Below are positions 36,289 to 47,180 of a stretch of DNA of 64,000 bases, piece after piece; position 1 is the stretch's first letter, and every line of letters starts with the position of its first letter. The stretch is taken from the NCBI GenBank assembly GCA_001600095.1, contig BCIX01000001.1, forward strand, positions 7,031,198 through 7,095,197, in the 5' to 3' direction. The DNA is from Bullera alba (lineage: Eukaryota; Basidiomycota; Tremellomycetes; Tremellales; Bulleraceae). The notes under the pieces are model-generated. The model had not been told where the DNA came from and did no database searches. It worked only from the letters and a program-made list of their open reading frames with translations. The translations under genes and the position numbers were made by a program.

Positions 36289-36956
36289 GGGCGATGAGGA
36301 AGCTTCATGGGCAGTGCTGGCGAATCTTAGGCCTGAGGTGAGCCTGAGGGATCGGACTGGATTGAGACTTCAGAGCCTTACACTTCAGATGCATGTAGTT
36401 GCAACAGGAGATATCAGACCATGCAGACGTCCAGGTGCAGCAGGCAAGCTCAGGCAAGCGCAGGTCCGGCTCTGGCCTGGTCAACTCAGCAAACGGTCAA
36501 TTGACTTGCAGTCCTTAAATGGACCCCCCACGCCGAACAAGTCATTTGACTCTGGGACAAGTCGTTTGACCAGGAAAATAGCATCGCCGTCACATAAAAC
36601 TCCACTAAACGTGAACCGGAGCGCCCCGCGCGGAGGCCTGGGCTCAGATAAATATGGCGCCTATAGGGTATGAGAGCGGACCATCGTAATTTTGATTCCG
36701 TGTGGGCCCCCGCAGCAGAAAATGGTGATTTTGGCCTTACGTAACTCGTAGCACACGCCTAAGTCGCCGCCATCCCGCGCAACACAATATTGTAGGCTTG
36801 GAGCATGACCGCTCACGTCGTCGTAATGCAGTAACACCTCGCCTCTCGACCCGCTTCCACCAAGGCCACGAAGTGAGGGTCCACCGTTTCACCTGACGAC
36901 GTATTCATCTGCAACATTCGAGCCACAGACCGCTACTCCAGAGATCAGCCGATGCA
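36289..36956. other. Intergenic region with short direct repeat
   Basis: 668 bp without a gene. It contains two near-identical 14-bp units ACAAGTC(A/G)TTTGAC at 36537-36550 and 36557-36570, period 20 bp, next to GGTCAATTGACTT at about 36496. No coding potential recognised. Confidence 0.5.
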
Positions 36957-37211
36957 TCAGAGCGTAATCATATGATCGAGCACGACTCGATAGTCATAGA
37001 GTGGAGTCTTGATAAAGTCGAGAAATTCACTTTGCTCCGATCGGCTTTGTGTCGCATTGGCTATCGCCAGCTCCGCTTTTCTCTTGAGTCGTGGCTCTGG
37101 CGGGAACGTCATCGATGCATGGAGATCATCTATCTGCTCGTCCGTCGCCTGACATCAATCAGCACATGGCCTCATCGAACACCAACTTCGGTCACTCACT
37201 GTCCGTGTCAT
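36957..37211 (-). CDS. Small hypothetical protein, 67 residues, two exons
   Basis: On the minus strand a frame reads from ATG 37209-37211 (MTRT), across a 51-nt intron 37149-37199 with a GTGAGT donor and CAG acceptor, into 63 residues ending at TGA 36957-36959. The translation is rich in charged residues and reads like real coding DNA: ATDEQIDDLHASMTFPPEPR, then LKRKAELAIANATQSRSEQ and EFLDFIKTPLYDYRVVLDHM. The upstream in-frame reading continues (LDLALGVVEEDDWL) to a possible acceptor TTCCAG at 37254-37259, so the true protein may be longer at its N-terminus with further exons in 37300-37500. I recognise no family. Confidence 0.45.
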
Positions 37212-38332
37212 GAGCCAGTCATCCTCTTCAACAACACCAAGGGCAAGATCTAGCTGGAACCTCCAGCCAGCCAGTCAGGAAGTAAGCTGGAGCGAAGACT
37301 TCCGACAATGAGACTGACTTGAGTACGTATCCCGCACCCCAGCCTGCGCGCGCCGGGGACTGGAGACGGTTTATAGAAGGTTTGTAGAAGCCTTGGTCCA
37401 CTGCACTTTCATCAGCAAGCTGCCCGTGAAAGCTCACATGTCTCCGAGTACACGGAACATTCGAGTTGTGGGTAGCCAGAGTGTGCGTTTCGAGTTTCGC
37501 TCGCGTGCAGTGCATGTGACGTCTTGAATTGCCTGACGTCGCAAGCTTGGTCTAGTATGTCCGGTTATCTGTCCATCTTGTAACGATGACTTCACTGCGG
37601 GAGGAGATATGACAGATCATGTGTCACTGAAGGTAGCTCAGCCGATCAGCTGATGTGCTCGACGTATCATGATTCATGGAGGGCCTACCGTGCATTTCGC
37701 CCGCTTAACAGGTAGATAGATGCCCCTTATATGGCCCGTTCGTGATGGTGATCTTGAAAGTCTATATGAATACCGAGCCACTGACTCATCATTCTTCTGA
37801 TTGAGGCTTGGCAGGGCCTACAGTTGAACCGAAGTCTCGACGTTGCTACTGGGTGGACTCGCGAGATTGTTGCCGCTGTGGCATTCTGCTGCGCCTTTCA
37901 CAACATCCCGTTGTCGTCTTGACTCTTGACTCTGAACGCCATTGGCTAAATTTCCTGCTGAGTTCCTCGCGCATGCAACCGAGTGCACACATTTTCGAGG
38001 ACCGACAGACACTGGCATGATTGAGCTCAGCGTTGTTTAAGATCCGTACGACGGTGAAGTGATGTCTCGATCGAGAGATACAATCTTTGAAACTCAGCAC
38101 GCAGATCCCTGATAGACACCAGTCAAAATTCGGGAGCAAGATGCAAGAAGAGACGACAGAGGATCGTTTCGAAGGGGGAGGTCGCTGCTGAGCAAGAAGT
38201 ATGAAAAGATTAAGTACGGTTGGATCCAAGGTTGGATCACGGCTGATCACGGCGTCTCGCGAACGTCTATGTACACTGACTCAAAATTACTTTCACAGGA
38301 TGGCTATTTCCATTGAGATTTGATTCCGCGAA

Positions 38333-38384
38333 TGTCTCCACGTGGTTTGTATGGTGTCTTCAGAAAGTTGTCTCCACGTGGTTT
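38333..38384. repeat. Two exact 16-bp direct repeats with CCACGTGG cores
   Basis: TGTCTCCACGTGGTTT occurs at 38333-38348 and again at 38369-38384, period 36 bp. Each contains the palindrome CCACGTGG, an E-box/G-box type core bound by bHLH and bZIP factors in fungi. It lies about 600 bp upstream of the CTK2-like gene. Confidence 0.7.
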
Positions 38385-38454
38385 AGCCACCGTTTTGGTG
38401 CATTTGGGTGCGGAACAGAATAGCCCGTATTATAATATTAACGATTGCAGACAT

Positions 38455-38532
38455 TTTTGGGGGACCTAAATGACTTGGTTTCCGTCCTTTCGCCTGCCTA
38501 GCACGTCTTTTAGCCGTTTAGGTCTCCCAAAA
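38455..38532. repeat. Inverted repeat, 16-bp arms, 46-bp spacer
   Basis: Arm 1 TTTTGGGGGACCTAAA at 38455-38470 pairs with arm 2 TTTAGGTCTCCCAAAA at 38517-38532 at 15 of 16 positions. It could form a stem-loop or mark a small non-autonomous element; no target-site duplication is obvious. Confidence 0.6.
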
Positions 38533-38973
38533 CCAGTGATTGTGATCCGCGACTAAATGGAATCACATAATTTGAGTGCACCTTGCATGGCGCAACTAAA
38601 CACAGGCAGGTAACTAAATACGAGGCAGACAGACAACTCAGCATGCTATCTGCAAGCCTCTGCATGAACATCTAGATACGGCAGGAAGAGCAGCAGCGCA
38701 GGACTGCGCTACCGCCTATATCTGAATAGGGCTGCTAGAACGACCCCCTATGCGCAAAAGTCGTAGAATACCCATGAACTTCTGCTCTTGTCCCAGACGA
38801 GTCCCAGACTTGCCCCGGACAACGAAGGTGCAAAGTGGAGGTCAATCAATCGGCTACTTGTTTCAGGTTTGCGATACCGTCTTCTCTTAAGTGTCTGACT
38901 CCATATCTCTTTCTTGAGTCTAGAAGCCGCGCAACATTGACTACCAGCTACACGGCCCCGGAGCATCGCCAGG

Positions 38974-40523
38974 ATGACCACTACACACCCGACATCTCCC
39001 GCCGGACCAAGCTCAGCCTCGGCATCCCTGCCTAACGGCGAGCTGTCCCACGTCAAGCGTTTCAAGCCGTACTTTCCCCCTGAGCAGGTCGAGCAGTTAT
39101 CCGCCAAGCAGCGAGGAAAGCTCAGCGTCTCGCGAGAGGAGAAATCGAGGCAGCAGGCATGTGGATTCATCGACGCCGTCGGCGTGAGGTGCGGCTTGTG
39201 AGTAGAGTCCTTCACTGGACCTCAATTGGGCTCTCAGCTGGTGTACAGTCATTGACGAAACCTCGTACTAGTCCGAGGAGGACGATAGCAACGAGTCAAT
39301 TGCTATACATGCGCTTCCACCTCTTCTTCCCTTATAAAGACTTCAACTACATGGTGAGCGTAGACGGTGATCCGGATACAGGAACCTCCGGACAAGCGCT
39401 AAAGTTTGGCACTTTCCTTGTCAATAGGAAGTCGCCCTGTCCACGCTCTACGTCTCATCCAAGATCCACGACACGCTCAAGAAACCCCGGGACGTGATCG
39501 TATCCTCCTACAGCATTCGATTCCCTCAACTAATCAAGAAAGGCGTTCTCGACACGAATGCCATCGACGGGGCAATGTTGGAAAGCGAGCGGAAGCGGGT
39601 GTTGGGCATAGAACGTCTGATACTGGAGACGATGAGTTTCAAGTTCCAGACTGGCGTCGGCTTTGGCGTAGTGTTGAAGCTCGGCAAGGATCTGAGAGGT
39701 GAGTCAGGTGCAAGTGGGGAATGACCGTTGGAGATTGACTCCAACCTTAGCCAGTAAGGATTTGTGCCGGTTTGCCTGGCAGGTCGCCGTCGATTGGTCA
39801 GTACGGCCGCGGTGTCAGCGCAATGTATGCTGATCTCCATATCACTCAGCTATCGATCTCCTGCGCCTCTGTCCTTTCCTCCGCATGTCATCGCTTTGGC
39901 GTCACTATATACCGCGTCGATCCTGCTGCTCGAGTCGGTCCACCCGGGGGCCAACACAAGCCGAGATCCACCAACAGAGGCCGCTTCCGACTCCGAGCCC
40001 AGGACGGAGCGCTCGACGGCCGAGTTGATCGAACTATTGCGAGGATCGGGTGACTGGGAGAGCAAATATCATACATCTTGGGAGCAAGTCGACGGTGAGT
40101 ATCGCCTTCTCCTAATATGGTCCCTGTATGGCCAGATCAGATCATCCCATGCTGACCTCTTGATTAGACGCCTCGCATTTCCTCCTCGACCTATACATCA
40201 CCATCCTCTCCATCGTGCCTTCTGACGGGACCTCGTCGTCACCCTCGCCCATCTCGCCGAAAGACGCTTCCGCGCAACATGGCCCTCTGAATCAGCCATC
40301 CGCGGGTCTCTCTACGCTTGGCCCGGCATACAAGCTTAGCTCATTTTGGACACCAAAGACGTTGACAGAACTGAAGATATTTTTGAGGGACAGACGGCCG
40401 GGCACGCTGCCCAGTGCCTGGACGGGGGACACCGAGGGGAGTGAGTTGGACAAGGCAATAGAGGGCATGGGTAGGAATGAGGGTACGGTCAGGTTCACGT
40501 GGGACTACACCGGACAGGTCTAG
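38974..40523 (+). CDS. CTK2: Cyclin, CTD-kinase beta subunit-like (Ctk2)
   Basis: Likely regulatory cyclin of the RNA polymerase II C-terminal domain kinase. Exon 1 reads VKRFKPYFPPEQVEQLSAKQ and EKSRQQACGFIDAVGVRCGF. Spliced exons supply the cyclin box: PRRTIATSQLLYMRFHLFFP, DFNYMEVALSTLYVSSKIHD, TLKKPRDVIVSSYSIRFPQL, then SERKRVLGIERLILETMSFK and the second cyclin fold with FAWQVAVD and FPPHVIALASLYTASILLLE. YVSSKIHDTLKK.RDV is characteristic of the C/K/T/Ctk2 cyclins. The C-terminal region is Ser/Pro-rich. An alternative is cyclin K/T, but the N-terminal FPPEQ and length favour the fungal Ctk2/Lsc1 group. About five introns. Confidence 0.8.
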
Positions 40524-41151
40524 AATTGGTCATCGTTCAGGATATAACGGGGGTGCAAGAACTGTCGCGACAATTCATGACCTAGGCCAGTTTGTCAAAT
40601 TGACAGCCTCAAACTCATGCAGCCAAATCTTGCTAGTACCCCATGAGCTGGATGCACAAAGAGGTCTATGCCAAAGGGTCGATGCTCGAGACATCGGTAC
40701 TCAGTCAGATGAACCGTCGGATCCCTAATACAGACCGACGCGAAATACACTGCGGTCAAATGCCAATGCATGGAACGAAGCGAAAGATCCGTCTGGAGAC
40801 AAGATACATTATGTTGCGGTGTTTATGATGATGATGATGATTTGGGGCGTGGGGAAAAGCAAGTGGGGGGAAAAAGGTAAACGAAGACAAAATATCAGAT
40901 TATAGGGCGTGGTGTATGAGGATTAGACGTTTTGCTCTGTTTGGTCTCTTGTGCCCACTGCCTGGGAGTATTCCCGCCGCCATGGGAGGGGTAGGATCGG
41001 AGACGAGGCGAAAAAAATGCCTCAAATGCCAGTCCTAACCACCTCTAGTCTATTTCTTCTTCCTTCCAACTTCTTCCACCTCCAACCGACAAGCCAAAGA
41101 ATCACACGCAAGCTGAGTTGGGACTAGCGTTGACCCCTGCTGATCACTTGT
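40524..41151. other. Intergenic region between convergent genes
   Basis: 628 bp between the stops of two convergent genes. It holds a short (GAT)n run, GATGATGATGATGATTT at 40829-40845, a 10-bp palindrome TGTCGCGACA at 40563-40572 and G-runs near 40,860-40,880. No coding potential seen. Confidence 0.5.
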
Positions 41152-41946
41152 TTAGTGGCCAGACTTCTCGTTCATGTCGGCGTTGGCGGCCCTGATGGCG
41201 GGGATGTTGTAAAGGTCGTCGGACCAGGCGCCGTGCTTCTTGACGAGGGCGGCGAGGAAACCGAGGTAGATCAAGTTGAGGCCGACGGAAGACCATCCGA
41301 GACCCATGGTACCCTGTGAATGTGTCAGTCTGGTATTCTCGATGGAACATTTGCAGCCACTCTACTCACCCTAAGGACACCCCTGCAGTCACCGACGTTG
41401 GAGGCAGTGGCTGGGCAGTAGGCGTTCTTGTGTCGGAGAGCAGTGGTGGCAGCGGTGGCACCGACGTGGAAGAGGGTGAAGAAGACGACGGCACCGGCGA
41501 CCGAAGATGCCTTGAAGACGGCACCTTTGCCCGATCGCATGAAGTACCAAGTGGCCCAGAGTGTCTGGAGGATGGAGGCGACCAACATGGCGACAACGGC
41601 TGGGGCGTACTTGGCGGTCGAGTTTTGGTCCTCGTGGACTTTGACGATTTGAATAATGTCAATGACCATCTAGAAGACAGGTGTCAATATTTTTGAGGTC
41701 CGGGCAAGTCTAAATCGGGAAAGGACGACTTACGCTCGAGTAAACAACGACGAGGAGCAGGCCCATAAGGGTGCTCTTCTGTCCGGCGAGACTAGCAAAG
41801 TGGATCAGCTTGTATTCTTCAACCATGTAGGTAGTGATTGAGTTGGTGAAGTTCACACTGCCGCTGCCACTGCCGCAATTGGCAGAGCGCAACCATGTTT
41901 GTGGGTTGTCAAGAAGTTGTGTTTGAACGTTTACTCACGAGACCAT
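41152..41946 (-). CDS. Fungal four-helix membrane protein (MARVEL-like), function unknown
   Basis: The 8-nt first exon ATGGTCTC (41939-41946) splices across 41870-41938 to an exon reading TGSGSVNFTNSITTYMVEEY-like sequence, so the start is MVSGSGSVNFTNS. The rest has four hydrophobic segments: STLMGLLLVVVYSS plus the following MVIDIIQIV; YAPAVVAMLVASILQTLWAT; ASSVAGAVVFFTLFHVGATA; and GLNLIYLGFLAALVK. Cys pairs (YCPA...GDC) lie in the loop before helix 4. The C-terminus is hydrophilic (ANADMNEKSGH). The layout resembles MARVEL/tetraspan proteins of fungal plasma membrane domains, but this is a topology argument only. Each helix pair is split by an intron. Confidence 0.75.
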
Positions 41947-43272
41947 TGCGAAAGTGACTCTGTGTGAGGAGTGGAGTTAGAGAAAGGGTTGAAGGAAGGA
42001 CGAAGAGGTCGGGTTTGAAGTTGAGGTGTTGTGAGTTGTAAAGTTGGCTTGAAGTGAACGGGTTTGTTGTGGAAGACGTCGGTTGAGGACGAGGGGAAAG
42101 AGGGGACCAACCCAGAGAAAAAGCGGGAGTATTCCGAATGCCCGCCTTGCCTGACCAATCAGGTGAATCGGATGGCTTGTCGTCACCGAAGACAAGGGTC
42201 AGGTTACGTAACAAACCCTTGTAATCGCTTGATCGGGGAATTATCATTTCGTGCTTAGCTTACGGCCGCCAAACTCCATGCGGCAAGTCAATCTCCGACT
42301 TATTCTTGTCCACGATCATCTCCTCGCATCCATCGTCAGCTCAATCGACATGCGCAGACAACGACATCCTCGACGTCGGTCACCGCGGGTGAAACATAGA
42401 CGATGGCCGAGGTGTTTGACAGCTTCTCATGGCCAAACGATTCACCGGTCTTACACCCAAACTGCCCCGCCACTAAATCTTGGAAACCCCGCTTGCAAGC
42501 CAAACCCAGCTTGGCAATGGGCTTGGGCTTGGGTCCGGGACTGTCCGGGAGACTCCGGGACTAATACTGTAGTCCGGGGTGCGCTCAGTGGGTGTCGGTC
42601 TCCATCAGTCTGCATAGGTGGGGATGTGGCCTCATGCACGGATTTACTGTACAAGGAGCATGTACGGTTTTCCAAGGATCTACAGTGTAACGTTACTTGT
42701 AGCAAAGACACGCATCGTGATAGATCGATCCTTGACACTGGCTAAGAAATCCACTTCAAGCTGCTACTCAGTTCGTACTTCGTCGCAGGCGTCGTTGTGT
42801 ATTTGGCCGCTCTGCTGAGATCTGCTAGCGTTCGAATTGGCCAGATATCAAACGTCGACGTGAACGCATTGTAGACAGGCTTCTTCATGGCATCTCCACT
42901 GCTCGTTCTGTTACGCTCTCATCTCGACCCCTCTCGTCTTGTGAACCACCATTCCTATCTTGCTCGGAGGCCTTGCCTGGCCTTGCCATCCTTGACCGGA
43001 ACCCCGACCGTTACCCGCAACTGAGGATGTCCAGGGATGGGGCTCCGCCCATGTGCACGTGCACCCACGGAGAATGAATTCTAACTCCGCTGTCTCCTTT
43101 CAGCGCCTCGGCGCGACCCCGGGCCATTCTGGAAAAAGTCATCAGCTGCTTCGAATTGGCTGATGTCCATTCGCTCATTGACGTGCAACTATCCGTACTC
43201 GTCGCCACTGATCGCTCTCATCCAGAGCTCCAACGACACGCAACACCCATCAAGGCCACCAGCTCTGCGGCC
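41947..43272. promoter_or_regulatory. Divergent intergenic region 41946 (-) / 43273 (+)
   Basis: 1.33 kb. The + frame 42251-42745 and the minus frames near 42451-42738 and 43011-43208 have no recognisable family and look incidental. The segment 42500-42600 has a run of GGGACT-type words (CCGGGACTGTCCGGGAGACTCCGGGACTAATACTGTAGTCC split over several units). The two promoters are expected near the ends. Confidence 0.4.
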
Positions 43273-44438
43273 ATGTCCCACCTCCTGCCGCGATACTGTC
43301 ACGCCTCGTCATCCCGGAATGTCCTCTTCAGTGTGACCGCCCCCTCTGTTCGAGTCCGACGCCTGTCGCTTCTCCCACAGCGACATGACCTGATGCCATT
43401 CTTCATCCCACTTCATGGACCAAATGGTAACAATGCGATTGGCGTTCCTGGTCTTGGGGAGGGGAAGGGAAAAGGCAGGATGCCGCCTTCGAAACCAAAC
43501 ATGGAAGATGAGGTGGACGATAGGGAATGGGAAATGAGAGCTGGTGAGTCTGCTTCTCTGCCCGAGTCGGTCTCAGTACGAAGCAGGTACACGGTCCTTG
43601 ACGTCGATCTCCTATCAGTCTGAAGCTGGAAGGATATATGCTGAATCCGACTTTAGCTCGAGCAATGCTCCACCTTCGAGATACCCTTCCTCGCTTCTTT
43701 GACCACGACCAGTCAAGCGCTGCGCTGTTTCCTCCCGAGATCTTCAGCAAGGATATCCTGCTAAAACTACCTCAACCTCTGCCTCTACAGGTGAGAGATT
43801 GATTAGGAAGAAAGGTTTGCGCGAAAGACGTCACTAAACTTGTGTCTCCAGATCTCCTCCCTGTACGCTTACACTATGGCCTTTGCTATCGCCCGTCAAG
43901 GGATGCAAGGTGTGTACGCCATGTAGCAACCCTTACTGACCGCTCAGCACTGCACACGGACCTGTACACGAATCTCGACAGAATGACATTCACACCAGCC
44001 CCAAAAGATCTCGTTACGTCCCAGACCACCGCAATGCTGCTCTCAAGACGAGGCATCCCTTCGCATCGTCAGAAGCAGATTCGTGTCTTGGTGTCGGTCC
44101 ATGCTCGACAGCGACTACTCCCGAATCACGTGAGTCAGCAGCCCGGCTCTGCCGCTCGGCGACAGACCACTGATCATTCGATTCCGCAGGAGGCCGTGTG
44201 GAAGACGTCGTCGCTATACACCTTGTCTCCGGTTTCCGGCCTGATCTCAAAGCACGAGGTCGAGTCCATCCGCCCTTTGCCAGGAGAGGGCGTTGCCGAG
44301 TGGTTGAAGAACAAGTTGCTGGGATGGACAAAGCAAGGGGATGTTCAGCATGAGCAAGGGATCCCATGTCCGAGGGCGGTACGAGTGCCAGCTGAGAGCG
44401 AGATGATGCGTGCTAGGCGGGAGAGGATGAAGGAGTAG
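43273..44438 (+). CDS. Mitochondrial NTF2-like/DUF2358-type protein
   Basis: ATG 43273 starts MSHLLPRYCHASSSRNVLFS, an Arg/Ser-rich, acid-free mitochondrial presequence. Spliced exons then read LPRFFDHDQSSAALFPPEIF, SKDILLKLPQPLPLQISSLY, AFAIARQGMQALHTDLYTNL, IRVLVSVHARQRL and SSLYTLSPVSGLISKHEVES. The order resembles DUF2358 (human C6orf136-like), an NTF2-fold domain: a disordered start, a basic beta-rich central part, and a [YF].[FL].S..GLI..H..[DE].I end. The ending is a basic helix (MMRARRERMKE). About six exons. Function is unknown. Confidence 0.6.
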
Positions 44439-44889
44439 GACGTCGTGGGAGCCATTGCCAGACGTTTGTAGTCGATGGGGTCCGTACTTGAGGATGCACA
44501 GCGAGTGCAGCCACCCGGTCAGGGGTCTGAATCAGTTCCGACCTCACCCGACAGCGGCGCGGTAGGACGCGGTCAAGTGAGGCCTTGACCTTGCCTGAGT
44601 TACCGTATGACTTCGAGATGCGGCTACTACTATCCGATCGGACACCGAGATCTCATATAGAAGGGCTAACGGGTTTTTAGTCATGGCCGATGACCGAGTT
44701 CGTTTGCTTCCGGCGGTGATCATAGAACTACTGTTTAAACTTAAAGTGACGAGCATGACCGTGGCGTCGGTGAAGTGAAGATGAGAGAGATTTTCAACCT
44801 GCCTGTCGAGTGTCAAGTGTCAACGACAAGCTGACTTGTTCATCACCGCACCCATCAATCCGAATAATCCTGACTCCCGTGACCTAGCC
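44439..44889. promoter_or_regulatory. Intergenic region before the bZIP gene
   Basis: 451 bp between two same-strand genes. No gene-like frame. The last 60 bp before ATG 44890 is C-rich (CACCGCACCCATCAATCCG), as in other starts in the window. Confidence 0.4.
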
Positions 44890-47180
44890 ATGCCGCCAAG
44901 ACGTATGCAGAGCGAAGCCGCGTCGGAAGGGGTAAGCCTCTGGTCCTACAACTCCTCGACTTGCGCGCCAAATGTGATTATGTTGCCGTGCTGACCTAAA
45001 CTTTCAGGAGGAAGAAGACGACTTGCAACTGGAAGAAGGGGCGCATGCATCGTGAGTATCCAACCACCTGAAACCCTGCGCGTCGTGCTGACGGTTGTAC
45101 AGGTCGAGTCAGGTGCGAAAGGCTCAAAATAGGATAGCCCAGCGCGAGTTCAGATTGAGAAAACAGGTCAGTGTTGTATCATCATGCACCAGATAGTGTG
45201 GCCATCTGACTCTTGCAGCAATATGTGCGAGATCTCGAGGCCCGTGTCGAGGTGCTCTCGGGGGACAAGGATGAACGGAGGGAACTCATGATTCTGCTCA
45301 CGAAAAACCTGTTGAAGGAGAACAAGGATTTGCGGAACATGCTCAATACGATGGCCGGGTTCATCGGCGAGGGTGAGTCACCAGAGGATTTGTCTGATTG
45401 CTAACGCGCTGCAGGCCTGGGATCATGCCTACCCAGACTCGGAATCAATGCCGAGCAACTTCACGCCGTGCTCAACCGCGCAGACACGGACACCGCCCAT
45501 GACGCATTCCTAGCGCTCAAAGCGTCCAAAGAGCTCGAGGCAGCCAATCCCGGCCTGCCGATGGGAGACGTTCGTCGGAAACCCAAAGAAACGGGCAAGC
45601 GCAAGAGGAACGACTCGACCGTGGAGAGCGAATCTCCGGCGTCTGTCAGTCTGAGAAAGGATTCACACGAGAGGAGTACGCGGAAAACCGTCCAAGGATC
45701 TGGCGCATCCACGCCTGATCACCCTAGCAAATCAAAGGACAACAGCAAGGCGGATGCGCCGACGACCACGGCGACAACGACAGCGGCGGCGGACAAAGAC
45801 CCAGCCACCGAACCGAATCAACTGTTTGGAGGTTATGACTACTTTTTCCCAGATCTCGAGGCGTTTGCAAGCTCGTCTAGCCAGCAGCTGCCCCAAGGAC
45901 AAGGTCAATTCGCACCTCCGGCAATGCCGTCGATGCTCACTCCGGGCCGGCAGTATCCCCCACTGCCGCAATTCCAGCAGAGCCCCGCCGGCATGCCTCA
46001 ATACGGAATGGGCAACGGCTCGGTCAGATCTGGAATGCCGTGGTCGCCTGGAGTGCAACAAGGACCGTTTGCGGCATACCCGTACTCTGGACTGCAAGGT
46101 TACTATGGTGGTCCGGGAACCAACACTGGATTCGGATTAACCGTCTCGCCTCAACAGCAACAAGTAATCTCCAACCTCATGGGAAACCCACCTGGTCCCA
46201 GCGCGCGTCCCACCAACGGACCCAACGGTCCCAACAGCGCCCAGGGCCAGGACGGCTCCAGCCAAGGCGTTCAAGGCATGTCAAGCTATAACAGCCCCCA
46301 GAGCCAGGGCCAAGGACAGAACGCGCAGAACATGTCCCGGAGCGGGACCAATGGCATGAGTGCACCATCCGATCGATTTCCAAAGACCTTCAACGCGCTA
46401 GGGCCCTTGCCGGATCCCGAAGCGCAGGCGGAAGTCGAACGACAGCGAAACTTGAGGCAGGCAGTGGCCAACTTGACCAAAGCGTCCAGTGCGCTTGAAG
46501 GCGACGAGCTGAATCCGGAAAAAATGGCCGAGCGGACAAAGACGATAGATGCTTTGCAGCAGGAATTGGAGGCCGGAGACATTTTTGACAGGAAGACCGA
46601 GGCTTTGCAATTGGTCACGTATCACTTGAACAAGTGAGTAACGTGTGCCTAGCTTCAGCCCGCTAATTTTCCGCAGTTTCCGGATGAACCACTCTTACAA
46701 CCTCCCTCCATCGTTGAGACCGACCAAAGTCCAACGAACGATCCCTCACGAGCATGTCATCGACGGGATGATCTTCCCCTCGATCAGGGATCGTATGATC
46801 CTGCTCAGAGGTGAGTCATTACCTCACGCTAGTGGACATCGCTGACGACTCGTATAGGCCAGTACGATCTAGTTGACTGTTTCCACGCGATGCTCGGCGA
46901 GGTGAGCATGAATACGTGTCATCGAGTAACGAGCTTGCGGCTGACTTCCCGCAGTGGACGATACACGGGGAGGATGTGCTAGATCATCGCGAGTGGGAAA
47001 TATCGGAGAAGTGGTTGAAGCAGTTCCAGTGAGTGCTGAGAGGTGGACTCTTGATAAAGATACACTCAGGCTGACTCCAATAGCCTCATTGTCGACGACG
47101 AGGTATATGAGATCACCAACAAATGGCGCAAGAGTCGTGGCGAGCCAGAGCTTATCCGAGGAGATCCTAACGAGGCGTAG
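44890..47180 (+). CDS. bZIP transcription factor with C-terminal DUF3425-like domain
   Basis: Nuclear DNA-binding factor. Exons give MPPRRMQSEAASEGEEEDDL, then the basic region QVRKAQNRIAQREFRLRKQQ, matching N-x7-R of bZIP proteins with the NR.AQR..R.RK pattern of fungal Yap/Pap1 types, and a leucine-zipper-like helix (VRDLEARVEVLSGDKDERRE). A long Gln/Pro/Gly-rich central part of about 350 residues includes GGYDYFFPDLEAFAS, a possible activation segment. The C-terminal part (YNLPPSLRPTKVQRTIPHEH, IDGMIFPSIRDRMILL, WTIHGEDVLDHREWEISEKW) is the DUF3425 domain common in such factors. Seven or so exons. Target genes cannot be inferred. Confidence 0.9.

Larger units (their letters stand above)
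37212..38973. other. Gene-poor intergenic region with repeats
   Basis: About 1.76 kb. Frames at 37228-37515 and 37846-38250 on minus are weak; the first may contain upstream exons of the small gene at 36957-37211. The region is AT-richer (e.g. TATTATAATATTAACG at 38428-38443) and holds two exact 16-bp direct repeats with a CACGTG core (38333, 38369) and a 16-bp inverted repeat (38455/38517). The last 100 bp is probably the CTK2 promoter/5' UTR. Confidence 0.5.

Noticed and set aside
36972..37253. 93-codon plus frame opposite the small 36957 gene
   Set aside because: It is the reverse of the better minus reading, and its own translation shows no coherent pattern.
42251..42745. 164-codon plus frame in the intergenic region
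   Set aside because: No family, unusual residue composition and no splice-linked continuation; likely chance.
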